A stretch of 51,819 bases of DNA from JANLSE01 sp038214135 (GTDB taxonomy: Bacteria > Chloroflexota > Chloroflexia > Chloroflexales > Roseiflexaceae): NCBI GenBank assembly GCA_038214135.1, contig JBBQSD010000033.1:1-51819 (forward strand), written 5' to 3'. The position numbers were made by a program, and so were the translations under genes. Every line of letters starts with the position of its first letter. The first letter of the stretch is position 1. The notes below the pieces were generated by a model. It made no database searches. It saw nothing but the letters and a program-made list of their open reading frames with translations, and was not told where the DNA came from. Shown one piece after another: positions 42,863 to 51,706 of the stretch.

Positions 42863-43975
42863 GTGCATATCCTCCAGATCTATAAGGATTACCCGCCCAT
42901 TATGGGTGGAATTGAGCATCATCTTCGCGATCTTGCCGAAGGGTTAGCGGCGCGTGGCCACCAGATCACGGTGCTTGTCACCAGCCAGGATCGCCAGACA
43001 TCGCTGGAATACCCATTGCCTGGCCTGACGATTGTGCGGGCTGCGCGTGATCTGCATCTTGCTTCGACGCCATTCAGTATGGATATGCTGCGGCGTGTGC
43101 GTAGTATTCGCGCCGATATTGTGCATCTGCACTTCCCCTACCCACCCGGCGATCTTGCGGCGCTGTTGGCTCCTGGCAGGGTGCCGCTGGTTGTCACCTA
43201 TCATAGCGATATTGTGCGCCAGCAGAATTTGCTGCGCTTCTATCGGCCCTTACTCGAAGTAACGTTACGTCGCGCCAGCCGCCTGCTGGCCAGTAGCCCG
43301 GCCTATATTCAGAGTTCGCCATGGTTGCGCCGCTATGCCGCGAAATGTACTGTTGTCCCGCTAGGCGTTGATCCAGTTCGTTTTGCAGCGGCAGATCCCC
43401 AATACGTTGCGGATCTGCGGACAAAACTCGGCAATGGTATATTAGCATTATTTGTTGGGCGGTTGCGCTACTATAAGGGTTTACACATTCTGTTGGAAGC
43501 GCTGCCACATGTGCCCGGTGTGCAGTTGGTTGTAGCGGGCAGTGGGCCAGAACAGAACCGACTAATGGCACAGATGCAGGTGTTGGGGCTGGCGGGCAGA
43601 GTACACTTCCTTGGTGATGTAGCAGATGCCGAACTCGCAACGCTCTACCATGCAGGTGATATGTTCGTCCTGCCTGCACATCTACGGGCTGAAGCGTTTG
43701 GCATTGCACAGGCAGAGGCGCTAGCCAGTGGGCTGCCCTGTATTAGCACCGAGCTTGGTACTGGCACGAGCTTTGTTAATCAACATGGCCAAACGGGTAT
43801 TGTCGTGCCGCCGAATGATCCGGCTGCACTCGCACGGGCCATGCATGCGCTTGCCGCATCGCCGGAATTGCGCCGTTTCTATGGGGCCAATGCTCGCCAA
43901 CGGATTATGGCACACTTCACTCGTGAACAGATGCTTGATGCTGTTGAGCAGGTATATCGGGAAGTGGGAAGGTAG
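42863..43975 (+). CDS. GT4-family glycosyltransferase
   Basis: This is a 370-residue GT-B enzyme. The N-terminal domain begins MHILQIYKDYPPIMGGIEHH with the glycine loop typical of GT4. The C-terminal domain has VGRLRYYKGLHILLEAL, GSGPEQNRL and the sugar-nucleotide E-x7-E block EAFGIAQAEALASGLP. It probably transfers a hexose from a nucleotide sugar to a lipid or polysaccharide at the inner face of the membrane. The GTG at 42863 directly follows the heptamer array, with no good ribosome binding site. Confidence 0.92.
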   Translation: MHILQIYKDYPPIMGGIEHHLRDLAEGLAARGHQITVLVTSQDRQTSLEYPLPGLTIVRAARDLHLASTPFSMDMLRRVRSIRADIVHLHFPYPPGDLAALLAPGRVPLVVTYHSDIVRQQNLLRFYRPLLEVTLRRASRLLASSPAYIQSSPWLRRYAAKCTVVPLGVDPVRFAAADPQYVADLRTKLGNGILALFVGRLRYYKGLHILLEALPHVPGVQLVVAGSGPEQNRLMAQMQVLGLAGRVHFLGDVADAELATLYHAGDMFVLPAHLRAEAFGIAQAEALASGLPCISTELGTGTSFVNQHGQTGIVVPPNDPAALARAMHALAASPELRRFYGANARQRIMAHFTREQMLDAVEQVYREVGR

Positions 43976-44002
43976 GGCAGGAGTCGGAACAAAGGAATAC
44001 CC

Positions 44003-44055
44003 TTGCCCCTGCTGCGCCTCCCTCTCCCATTGGGAGAGGGGCAGGGGGTGAGGGA
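44003..44055. repeat. CCCTCTCCC REP-like palindrome, second copy
   Basis: CCCTCTCCCA-t-TGGGAGAGGG (44020-44040) with outer TTGCCCCTGC/GCAGGGGGTGAGGG. It lies between convergent genes and resembles 36524-36563. Confidence 0.75.
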
Positions 44056-44087
44056 GCCAAAGAACAATATTGTGCGCTTGTTCTCGG

Positions 44088-46328
44088 TTATTGTTGCAGC
44101 GCGTTGACCGTGCCGATCATATGGGTGAGGCGCTCCGAGAGCAGGTGAACGATGACGCGATGTAATGCTGATGCGGTTTCGGGCGATTCGTGCTCCATGC
44201 GCGTCAGCGTTTCACGGGAGAGGCGGTACACAATACTGGGCACATCGGCAACAACCGATGCTGTGCGAGCCTGCCCGAGGTAGAAGCCGATCTCACCAAC
44301 TACCCGGCCACTGCCCATGGTTTCCAACCGCACTGGTTCGCGGTCAGGATATTCGAGCTGTGCAGTGATTTGGCCAGATTCAATGAAGAACAGACTGTCG
44401 GGTGCATCACCCTGAACGATTAGATGTGTGCCGGGTGCCATCTCGCAGCGTTCTAGATATGGCAAGAGATCAACCAGCTCACGAACATCCGGTGCGATCG
44501 CCACAAGCTGTTGAACAAGCGCAGTTGGCTGATCAGCCTGCCCAATATTCTCCTCGCGCAACAGGATATTTTCACACCATTCAATGCCCTGATCGAGGGT
44601 GCGAAAGAACTGCACATGCGCGTTTGCATGTAGCCCACCGCGTTCCATCTGATTGCGAATGGCTGGTATGGCATCGGTAATCACAATTGTCGTCCCTGCT
44701 GCTTCGGCAGCGTGTTTCATTTTCTCAAAGCTCACCATACCAGTCGAGTCCAGGCCAGTCACCCGCTGGAAATCGAGCAGTGCAAACCGTAGTGCGGAGA
44801 TATCGTTGCGATTGATGCGCTCGCGTACCTGGCCTAATAATCGATCTGCTGTCCCAAAAAAGATAAAGCCTTGCAGTTGCATGATCGCTAGGCGCGGCCC
44901 GAGTTGGCGTAGCTGCTGACGCAACGCTGGGCTGCGGGTCACACGGCTCTGCACGACCTCACCAGTCAAGCGGTGGCGCACAACATCAACCCGGCTGTAG
45001 GCAATCACGAAGATGATAATTGTTGCGACAATCCCAACCACAACGCCCTGCAAAAAGCCGACAGCAGCAATCACAACCATTATGAAGATGACAATTGCAT
45101 ACTCGGCTCGCGGCAGGCGAAAAAAGGCGTCGTACACCCATTCTTTCAATAAATCCAGGCCCAAATAGAGCAGCAGCCCCCCAACAATGACTTTTGGTAA
45201 CAACGCCAGAAACGCTGGGCCGAACAGCAATGCCAGCCCGCCTACACCAGCAGCGATCAACCCAATCAGCCGACTATTCGAACCAGATCGCAGGTTAAGC
45301 GCCGAGACACCAATTGGTTGATATCCAACATAACCACCAAGGCTTCCGCCAACCAGATTGGCAAACCCGGCTGCACGCAGCTCGCGGTTGAGGTCAATAT
45401 CGCGCTGTGCAATTGCCTCCAGACCAGTGATATTCAGCAGCAAGCCGACTGAGCTGAGCACAATGATCGCACCAATATTGGGGATTTGAGCGCCAATAGC
45501 AGACCACTGAACCAGGCCGAGATCATTGATGTTGAATGGCTGCCAGAGTTGCTGGCTTGGAAACGGGCCAAGTAGCCAGCCAGTAGCGCTGAGTTGTTCA
45601 AATGAAACTCTGGCTAGCCAGGCAATCAGGTAGAATACCCCAATTCCACCAACAATCATGCTGGGTGTAACAGCAAAATGCGGCTTACGGATCAGAATTG
45701 CCAATAACCCCATGGCAAACAATACACCAGGCAGCCAGCGTACCAGCACATCTCCACGAACAAGTATTGCCGCCTCAGCCAGGCTTGGAGTGACATTGGC
45801 CATCAACCCGATTGCGCCAGTTACGAGCAGCCATCCGGTTCCTGCTAGAAATCCACCAACGACGGGGTATGGCAAGAAGCGCACCAGGCTGCCGAGTTCG
45901 AATGCCCCGAGTGCAATGAAACAAGCACCAGTCAGCAATGTTGTGATAATCATCATCGCTACAATTGTTGTGTAGGTGCTTTGGCTGGCAGCACCAACGG
46001 CGAGCGATCCTGTAATCGATGCCGCCATGCTGGCGATAATGGCTGCTGGAATATCCTGGCTACCGCCAATTATACCCGGCTGTGATGTAAGGAACCCAAT
46101 AATCGCACTGCTGATCAGGGTGCTCATGAGCGCTAAGCCAATACCCTGTGCAGCATAACTGGAAAGGCTACCTGAGAAGATCAGTGCGCCATAGGAGATC
46201 GCAGCGATACTATTTAGTAATCCTGCAATGATACCGGCTGTGAGCATCGGAATAAAATGGCTTGGGCGGAATTCATCGATAAACTGTGCCCTACGCGTCT
46301 GCACACCCGATGTGCTTGTTTTCGACAT
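44088..46328 (-). CDS. SulP anion transporter fused to STAS and cyclic-nucleotide-binding domains
   Basis: This is a 746-residue protein. Residues about 20-430 form a SulP transport domain with 12-14 helices (GIIAGLLNSIAAISYGALIF, then PYPVVGGFLAGTGWLL). Residues about 480-600 are a STAS domain (LQGFIFFGTADRLL, LLDFQRVTGLDSTGMVSFE). Residues about 625-745 are a cNMP-binding fold (GTHLIVQGDAPDSLFFIESG, VVGEIGFYLGQARTASVVAD). Uptake of sulfate, bicarbonate or another anion under ligand control is suggested. The phosphate-binding R-T-A-S motif of cNMP domains is present. Start at 46328 behind AAGGA. Confidence 0.92.
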   Translation of the reverse strand: MSKTSTSGVQTRRAQFIDEFRPSHFIPMLTAGIIAGLLNSIAAISYGALIFSGSLSSYAAQGIGLALMSTLISSAIIGFLTSQPGIIGGSQDIPAAIIASMAASITGSLAVGAASQSTYTTIVAMMIITTLLTGACFIALGAFELGSLVRFLPYPVVGGFLAGTGWLLVTGAIGLMANVTPSLAEAAILVRGDVLVRWLPGVLFAMGLLAILIRKPHFAVTPSMIVGGIGVFYLIAWLARVSFEQLSATGWLLGPFPSQQLWQPFNINDLGLVQWSAIGAQIPNIGAIIVLSSVGLLLNITGLEAIAQRDIDLNRELRAAGFANLVGGSLGGYVGYQPIGVSALNLRSGSNSRLIGLIAAGVGGLALLFGPAFLALLPKVIVGGLLLYLGLDLLKEWVYDAFFRLPRAEYAIVIFIMVVIAAVGFLQGVVVGIVATIIIFVIAYSRVDVVRHRLTGEVVQSRVTRSPALRQQLRQLGPRLAIMQLQGFIFFGTADRLLGQVRERINRNDISALRFALLDFQRVTGLDSTGMVSFEKMKHAAEAAGTTIVITDAIPAIRNQMERGGLHANAHVQFFRTLDQGIEWCENILLREENIGQADQPTALVQQLVAIAPDVRELVDLLPYLERCEMAPGTHLIVQGDAPDSLFFIESGQITAQLEYPDREPVRLETMGSGRVVGEIGFYLGQARTASVVADVPSIVYRLSRETLTRMEHESPETASALHRVIVHLLSERLTHMIGTVNALQQ

Positions 46329-46420
46329 ACGTTGATCCTTGTGGCGTGCTCGCAAAAGCACCCTCGATCATCGCACATCATTGGGTGTACACGAAACCAT
46401 ACCCGATATCGGAGAGCATT

Positions 46421-46448
46421 AGTGTAGCCGGAAGCGGCGTTTTGTCAA
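46421..46448 (-). promoter_or_regulatory. Promoter of the SulP fusion gene
   Basis: Reading leftward, TTGACA (46443-46448) and TACACT (46421-46426) are 16 bp apart, about 93 bases before the start codon. The divergent DUF2207 gene has a TATAAT at 46521-46526 without a good -35. Confidence 0.65.
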
Positions 46449-46567
46449 ACGAGCGAGGTGTTCGAGTGAGGTATATTGTTCTGTGCGCCTGCCGAAACCT
46501 CGGGTATGTGGCTGCGTAAATATAATAGCTATGATCACGAGCCATCGGCTGAGCGAGAGGAATACCA

Positions 46568-47743
46568 ATGCGTACATATTGGCGCAACCTCCGTCTGTTC
46601 ATGTTCGCATTTTTTGTATTGAGCTTTGGCTATGGTCATGTTGATGCAGCAGCGCGCCAGAGCAAATCATTTGTGTATGATCGCATTGATGTGAATCTTC
46701 GCCTGCAACCAGATGGCACCCTTGATGTCACTGAGCGCATGACGTTGCGCTATAGTGGCGGCCCATTTACGAGTGCATCACGCGAAATCCCATTCCAGCG
46801 ATTGGATGCGATTGAGGCAATTGATGTGAGTAAAGGAGCTACCTCCTATAGCGAGGTAGCCAACGATGATCGCACACCCGGTACGTTTCATACGAGCCGC
46901 GATCAACAGAAGGTCGTGATCACATGGTTCTACCCACCAACCAGCGATAATGATCAGACGTTTGTGCTCAGCTATCGGGTGCGCGGCGCTGTACGGGTTG
47001 GCCGCGAAGAAGATGAACTCTGGTGGGTGGCGATCTTCCCCGACCGAAGCGTGCCCGTTGAACACAGCCGGGTGACACTCACGCTGCCATCTTCGGCTCG
47101 CCCACGCACCGCCGATGTGAGCCTGCCAACAGGTTCAGGCAAGCTGGTGATCGAGCAGAATACGATTACTATTACTCGCGATGAGCCGTTGCCGCCAAAT
47201 ACGGGCCTAGATATACAGGTACGTGTGCCTGGCGATCTGATTACATCAGCAGCACCGCAATGGCAAGGCGCGACCAATCCGGTTGATTCAATTGCCCCAA
47301 CGCCAATCACTATTGAGCCACAGATCAACCCTAATGCCCCAGTATCATTGCCGGGGGGAATGATTGTTGTTGGATTAGCAGCTCTTGCGGGTGGGTCACT
47401 GATCTTCCTGCGATCACGGCAGCAACGCAGGGATCGGCAAGCACAACAGCGCCGTATTATGGAATATAACGCCAAGCACGAGAAGCGCAATTCTGCGCAG
47501 ACAACTAAACAGAATCGGCAGCGTAGGGCAGAATCATCGGGATATGCTTCTTCTCAAGCTGATTCTGGCAGTTCGTGGTCGAGTTCATCGTCCGATTCGG
47601 GCAGTTCGTGGTCGAGTTCTTCGGATAGCTCATGGTCGAGTTCTTCATCCGATTCGGGTAGTTCGTCATCGAGTTCGGATAGCTCGTCATCGAGTTCATC
47701 GGATAGTGGTGGCAGCGGGGGTGGCAGCGGCAATGCCGATTGA
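46568..47743 (+). CDS. DUF2207-type membrane protein with a Ser-rich tail
   Basis: This is a 391-residue protein: signal peptide (residues 1-28), an extracellular DUF2207-like beta domain (about 32-225; VYDRIDVNLRLQPDGTLDV, SREIPFQRLDAIEAIDV, LWWVAIFPDRSVPVEHSRV), a membrane segment (about 258-278), a basic stretch and a tail of about 70 residues made of S, D, W and G (DSGSSWSSSSSDSGSSW). It has only one tail-side membrane helix where longer DUF2207 proteins have two and a cytoplasmic domain. The function is unknown. The Ser-rich coding repeats overlap the OsmC gene on the opposite strand. GAGAGGA precedes the ATG. Confidence 0.82.
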   Translation: MRTYWRNLRLFMFAFFVLSFGYGHVDAAARQSKSFVYDRIDVNLRLQPDGTLDVTERMTLRYSGGPFTSASREIPFQRLDAIEAIDVSKGATSYSEVANDDRTPGTFHTSRDQQKVVITWFYPPTSDNDQTFVLSYRVRGAVRVGREEDELWWVAIFPDRSVPVEHSRVTLTLPSSARPRTADVSLPTGSGKLVIEQNTITITRDEPLPPNTGLDIQVRVPGDLITSAAPQWQGATNPVDSIAPTPITIEPQINPNAPVSLPGGMIVVGLAALAGGSLIFLRSRQQRRDRQAQQRRIMEYNAKHEKRNSAQTTKQNRQRRAESSGYASSQADSGSSWSSSSSDSGSSWSSSSDSSWSSSSSDSGSSSSSSDSSSSSSSDSGGSGGGSGNAD

Positions 47744-48138
47744 TTGAGCAGTGCCTCGAAGGTGATTTCGATGGTTGGTGAGAGTGAGGCCCGCACCGTA
47801 CAATATTTGTTGAGTGCGAGATCGATTGTGCGATGGAATTGCGCGGCAGGCAACCCCTGTGCTGTAGCGGTATAGCGCAGATGAATCCGCGTATACTGGT
47901 AGGGTGGCCGCTCCGCTTGTTCCCCGCGAACCTGGACGGATAATTGCTCAAGGCGTGCTCTGCGTTTGGCAATAATCGCAACGATATCATAGGCCGAACA
48001 TGCAGCCAGCGCGATCAGTAGAGTCTCTGCTGGCTTCACGCCAATATCATTGGCTGCCGAGAGCACAACGCTGTGCCCGCCACTATCGACACCCAAAAAA
48101 CGTTGTTCTGCAATCCAGGTCAGGTCGATCTGGGCCAT
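47554..48138 (-). CDS. OsmC-family protein with an acidic C-terminal extension
   Basis: The 194-residue ORF starts at 48138 (MAQIDLTWIAEQRFLG) behind TAGGA. Residues 1-130 match OsmC/YhfA-like proteins: KPAETLLIALAACSAYDIV contains the reactive cysteine, and LNKYCTVRASLSPTIEITFE the second one. OsmC members reduce organic hydroperoxides or have related roles. The frame does not stop at the expected end but continues 60 residues as DEL/SDE-rich sequence (LDDELSELDDELPESDEE), antisense to the Ser-rich repeats of the DUF2207 gene. Confidence 0.85.
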   Translation of the reverse strand: MAQIDLTWIAEQRFLGVDSGGHSVVLSAANDIGVKPAETLLIALAACSAYDIVAIIAKRRARLEQLSVQVRGEQAERPPYQYTRIHLRYTATAQGLPAAQFHRTIDLALNKYCTVRASLSPTIEITFEALLNQSALPLPPPLPPLSDELDDELSELDDELPESDEELDHELSEELDHELPESDDELDHELPESA

Positions 48139-48157
48139 GCTGGTTCCTATCGTGAAC

Positions 48158-48188
48158 ATAGCCGATAGACCGATAGCCGATAGCCGAA
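48158..48188. repeat. ATAGCCG heptamer array upstream of osmC
   Basis: ATAGCCG, ATAGACCG, ATAGCCG, ATAGCCG, with one 8-base unit. It lies 20 bases before the OsmC start, where it would be in the leader or promoter. Confidence 0.75.
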
Positions 48189-48246
48189 AACGCGAAGCGA
48201 AGGCTCTGTTCATGCATTACGTGTGCAGCGCAGCTCCATCGGCACC

Positions 48247-48292
48247 TGACTCCTGGCTCCGTACCGTCGCGATGCATCGCGCCACTGCTGAC
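48247..48292. repeat. GACTCCT units with an internal palindrome
   Basis: CTGACTCCTGGCTCC, then a perfect 14-bp palindrome CGCGATGCATCGCG (48268-48281), then CTGCTGACTCCT. It ends at the 3' end of the LLM gene. Confidence 0.65.
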
Positions 48293-48294
48293 TC

Positions 48295-49167
48295 CTACGG
48301 CGTAACGCCAGCAACATCTGCCACCCGCTTGAGTGCATCGAGATGCTGTTGGAGCGATGTGAAGCCCTGCCCCATCGTATTCACTGCCAGATAATTGGCA
48401 TTGAGTGCCCGCCAGCCATTGATGAACCCTTCCCAATCCGTTTCTGGCACCTGTTTGAGGCTCATGGCTGTCTCAACACCAACATCATCTGGTTTTCGGC
48501 CAGCTGTAACGGCATACCCGCGCATGCGCTCAATTGATGCACCAATAGCATCGTCCGGTGCGCGAAAGATCGTCCAGCCATCACCAATGCGCCCAATCCG
48601 CTGAAGTATCGTCTCGTTATACCCACCAATCCAGATCGGAATATCGCGGCGGGTTGGCAATGGATTGAGGCCAGCATTATCGATGGTGTGCCAGCGCCCG
48701 TTAAACGTTATTGCCTTCTCGCGCCATAATGCACGCAAAACCAGGATCTGCTCCTCGCAGCGTGCGCCGCGATTGGAGAAATCCTCGCCAAGTGCCTGAT
48801 ACTCAACATCATTCCAGCCGACGCCGATTCCCAACCGGAAGCGCCCGCCACTGAGTACATCAAGTGCGGCAGCCTGTTTCGCAACCAGTGCCGTCTGGCG
48901 TTGCGGCAGAATAATCACACCAGTCGCAAACGAAATGGTTCTGGTGATGCCTGCCATAAAACTGAACAGCACAAATGGCTCATGGAATGCGGTTTCGCTG
49001 TTATAGGGGCCTGTCCAATCCGGGCGCGTATCGAGTGCTGCACCAAGCACATGATCATAGGCCAGGATGTAGCGATAGCCCATCGCCTCGACAGCCTGGG
49101 TATAATCGCGAATATCGTTTGGGTCATTGCCGATCTCGGTTTGTGGGAAGGTAACACCAATCTGCAT
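48295..49167 (-). CDS. LLM-class, probably F420-dependent, oxidoreductase
   Basis: This is a 290-residue TIM-barrel protein of the luciferase-like family: MQIGVTFPQTEIG at the start, ILAYDHVLG, LPQRQTALVAKQAAALDVLSGGRFRLGIGVGWN and IPIWIGGYNETILQRIGRIGDGW. These blocks match the F420-dependent (rather than FMN) branch, 'TIGR03619-like' in style, though cofactor choice is inferred. The ATG at 49167 has GGAGAA upstream. Confidence 0.88.
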   Translation of the reverse strand: MQIGVTFPQTEIGNDPNDIRDYTQAVEAMGYRYILAYDHVLGAALDTRPDWTGPYNSETAFHEPFVLFSFMAGITRTISFATGVIILPQRQTALVAKQAAALDVLSGGRFRLGIGVGWNDVEYQALGEDFSNRGARCEEQILVLRALWREKAITFNGRWHTIDNAGLNPLPTRRDIPIWIGGYNETILQRIGRIGDGWTIFRAPDDAIGASIERMRGYAVTAGRKPDDVGVETAMSLKQVPETDWEGFINGWRALNANYLAVNTMGQGFTSLQQHLDALKRVADVAGVTP

Positions 49168-49185
49168 GTTTGTTCTCCATTGATT

Positions 49186-49220
49186 AGCTTTCAGGTCTCA
49201 GCTTTCAGCTTTCAGGTCTC
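49186..49220. repeat. AGCTTTC heptamer array upstream of the LLM gene
   Basis: AGCTTTC, AGGTCTC, AGCTTTC, AGCTTTC, AGGTCTC: five exact 7-base steps. Confidence 0.85.
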
Positions 49221-49258
49221 TAATGATAGACGTTTGTACACACAACAGCCTTGCCATG

Positions 49259-51466
49259 CTAAAGACCTTCTACTGCCCTGGAAAGCTGACGGCTGACAGC
49301 TGATAGCTGAAGGCTTTGTAGTGCTTCTAACACCCGTTCTGGTGTAAATGGTTGCTGTGTGACCCACACGCCGGTTGCATCATGGATCGCACAGGCGATT
49401 GCTGCGGCCAGTGGAACCAGTGGTAGTTCTGCCATGCCACGTGCGCCATATGGCCCATTATGATCGCCAAGCTCAAGAATAATTGGCACTATCTCGGTGG
49501 GCATGTCCAGCACGGTTGGCAGCAGGTAACTGCTGAATCCTGGTGTGCGTACCTGCCCATCACGAATCTGGAACTGTTCGGTTAGTACATAGCCAAGCCC
49601 TTGGGCTAACCCACCGATAATTTGGCCCTCGACCTGTTGGCGATTGATTGCTCTGCCAACATCATGGGCGCTTAGTAATTGAAGTACACGCACTGCTCCT
49701 GTTGTGGTATCAACCTCCACCTCAACGGCCTGCGCCGCGTAGGCATAGGCATAGTTTGGTATCCCAGCGGTTGTCTGTGGATCGAGCGGTGTGGTGCGTG
49801 GTGGGCGATACTGCACGGTTGCGCTAGCAGGCCGCTCTTCGCGTTGCCATTCGGCCAGCGCTGCTTTCGATGCATCCAGCACCGCCCGGCCGGCCATGAT
49901 CGTCAGGCGCGATGCCGAGGCTGATCCAGCATTTGGTGCCTCGCTACTATCGTTGGTGATCATCCGAATGCGATCAAATGCCACGCCAAGTGTTTCCGCA
50001 GCAATCTGGCGCAGAATCAGGTGCGTGCCCTGGCCGACATCGGCTGCCCCAATTCGTACAATCGCCTGATCAATCTCGGCGGTACCAATGAGTTCGATGG
50101 TTGCAGTGGCCTGTTCCGGGAAGCCGAATGAATAACCCAGATTCTTGATGCCACAGGCAACACCCCAGCCGCGAACCACTGGTAGAAGATCATCGTTGGG
50201 TGGTGATGCGCCGTTGCGCCGTGCCATCATATCGGCCACTACCGCCTCCAGGCATTCTCGAACTGTCACTCCAACAGGCAATGGATGCTGGGTTGGCTCG
50301 ATACTGCCCTCCTGGTACAGATTGATCCGCCGTATCTCAACGGGATCCATGCCCAACGTATGTGCCAGCCGTGTCACCATACTTTCGCTGGCCAGATGGG
50401 CCTGTGGTGCGCCAAAACCACGAAATGCGCCGCTTGGGATATTATTGGTATAGACAGCATAACCAGTTGATTCAATATTATCGATCTCATAACAACCGCT
50501 GGCAAACAGTGTCGCACATTTTAATACCTCGGCGCTTGTTGATGCATAGGCACCACCATCGGCAACCACCTCGGCTCGTACCGCTGTGATCCGCCCATCC
50601 CTGGTAGCCGCCCATGTACAGCGATAGGTGATTGGGTGGCGCTTATGATGGCCGATCAGCGATTCCTCGCGGCTCCAGATCATGGCGCACGGACGTTTGG
50701 TATGAAAGGTTGCTAGCGCCACCAATGGCTGGATTGTCAGATCCTCGCGACCTCCAAACGCCCCGCCAATCGCCGCATAGCGCACAACAACCTGCTCTTC
50801 TGGGAGTTGCAGGAGTGCTGCAATCTGTCGGCGATCCTCATGCAGCCACTGCCCAGCCGTCTCGATCACCAGGCGGTTCTGCTGATCATAGAATGCGATT
50901 CCTGCTTCGGGCTGCAAGAACGCATGATCCTGCCATGTCGTGCCAAACTCGCCCTCAATAACGATATCGGCTTCTATGAGCGCCTGAGCAACATTGCCCT
51001 TGCGAATATCACAGCGCGAAAGAATATTGCTCTCCCGATTCGCATGGACAAGTGGTGCATCAGCAGCCATGGCCGCATATGCATCCGTTACTGCTGGCAG
51101 ATCCGCATATACAACCTGCACCAGCTTTGCGGCGGTATCGGCGGCAGCTTGTGTTTCGGCAACCACCAACGCAACCCGATCTCCAGAGAAGCGCACCACT
51201 GTATCACACAGCAATGGCTGGTCGGCCTCAATCAGCCCAAAGGCATTCGATGGCACATCCGCAGCCAGGAGCACGGCAACAATCCCTGGAACAGCCCATG
51301 CAGCAGTGGTATCGATTGACATGATCTTGGCGTGTGGATGTTTGGCAAATACCACTCGTAGGCGCAGCATGTCGGGCGTCACCAGATCAGATGGATAGTG
51401 TGCTGCGCCAGTTACTTTTGCATATGCATCAGGGCGAATGAGCGAAGCACCAATAAGTGATGTCAT
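49259..51466 (-). CDS. Xanthine-dehydrogenase-type molybdopterin-binding subunit
   Basis: This 735-residue large subunit of the molybdenum hydroxylase family contains the motifs AIGGAFGGRED, SGAFRGFGAPQAH, ADVGQGTHL, SSEAPNAGSASASR and the catalytic Glu in GPYGARGMAELPLVP. It lacks the AYRGAGR or VAYRCSFR signature of CO dehydrogenase, so purine or another heterocycle/aldehyde substrate is more likely. The FAD and [2Fe-2S] subunits are not found in the window and may lie beyond 51.8 kb or elsewhere. The last 15 residues (LSAVSRQLSRAVEGL) come from a heptamer array. Start at 51466. Confidence 0.92.
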   Translation of the reverse strand: MTSLIGASLIRPDAYAKVTGAAHYPSDLVTPDMLRLRVVFAKHPHAKIMSIDTTAAWAVPGIVAVLLAADVPSNAFGLIEADQPLLCDTVVRFSGDRVALVVAETQAAADTAAKLVQVVYADLPAVTDAYAAMAADAPLVHANRESNILSRCDIRKGNVAQALIEADIVIEGEFGTTWQDHAFLQPEAGIAFYDQQNRLVIETAGQWLHEDRRQIAALLQLPEEQVVVRYAAIGGAFGGREDLTIQPLVALATFHTKRPCAMIWSREESLIGHHKRHPITYRCTWAATRDGRITAVRAEVVADGGAYASTSAEVLKCATLFASGCYEIDNIESTGYAVYTNNIPSGAFRGFGAPQAHLASESMVTRLAHTLGMDPVEIRRINLYQEGSIEPTQHPLPVGVTVRECLEAVVADMMARRNGASPPNDDLLPVVRGWGVACGIKNLGYSFGFPEQATATIELIGTAEIDQAIVRIGAADVGQGTHLILRQIAAETLGVAFDRIRMITNDSSEAPNAGSASASRLTIMAGRAVLDASKAALAEWQREERPASATVQYRPPRTTPLDPQTTAGIPNYAYAYAAQAVEVEVDTTTGAVRVLQLLSAHDVGRAINRQQVEGQIIGGLAQGLGYVLTEQFQIRDGQVRTPGFSSYLLPTVLDMPTEIVPIILELGDHNGPYGARGMAELPLVPLAAAIACAIHDATGVWVTQQPFTPERVLEALQSLQLSAVSRQLSRAVEGL
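49282..49316. repeat. AAAGCTG heptamer array at the 3' end of the molybdenum subunit gene
   Basis: AAAGCTG, ACGGCTG, ACAGCTG, ATAGCTG, AAGGCTT. It is complementary in consensus to the AGCTTTC array 60 bases away (49186-49220), so the two could pair. It is read as the protein C-terminus. Confidence 0.8.
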
Positions 51467-51478
51467 CGGGGGTTCTTT

Positions 51479-51706
51479 CTATGGGAGCAATCCAAGATAC
51501 TGGTGAGCTATTCGATCATAACGCGAAACCTCCAGAAGATCAAATTGCTGATCGTGTCGTTTAGTAGACATAACAATGGAATGAGTTGCTATCTTTTCTG
51601 CTACCACGCGCATTGAACCATTCCCCAGTTCTTGCTTGCATCCTATACACTTATAAATGCACTGATTTTGTAATAGCCATTCCCTGATTATTACTGCTCT
51701 TTGCAC
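51479..51706 (-). CDS. Small cysteine-containing protein candidate
   Basis: A 75-residue ORF starts at a GTG and ends 12 bases before the molybdenum subunit gene. It contains CIYKCIGCKQEL (C-x3-C-x2-C), suggesting a metal-binding knuckle, but no fourth cysteine is present. No good ribosome binding site is seen and base composition is more AT-rich than the neighbours. It may be a real upstream gene of the operon or chance. The remaining 51707-51819 shows no feature. Confidence 0.35.
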   Translation of the reverse strand: MQRAVIIREWLLQNQCIYKCIGCKQELGNGSMRVVAEKIATHSIVMSTKRHDQQFDLLEVSRYDRIAHQYLGLLP

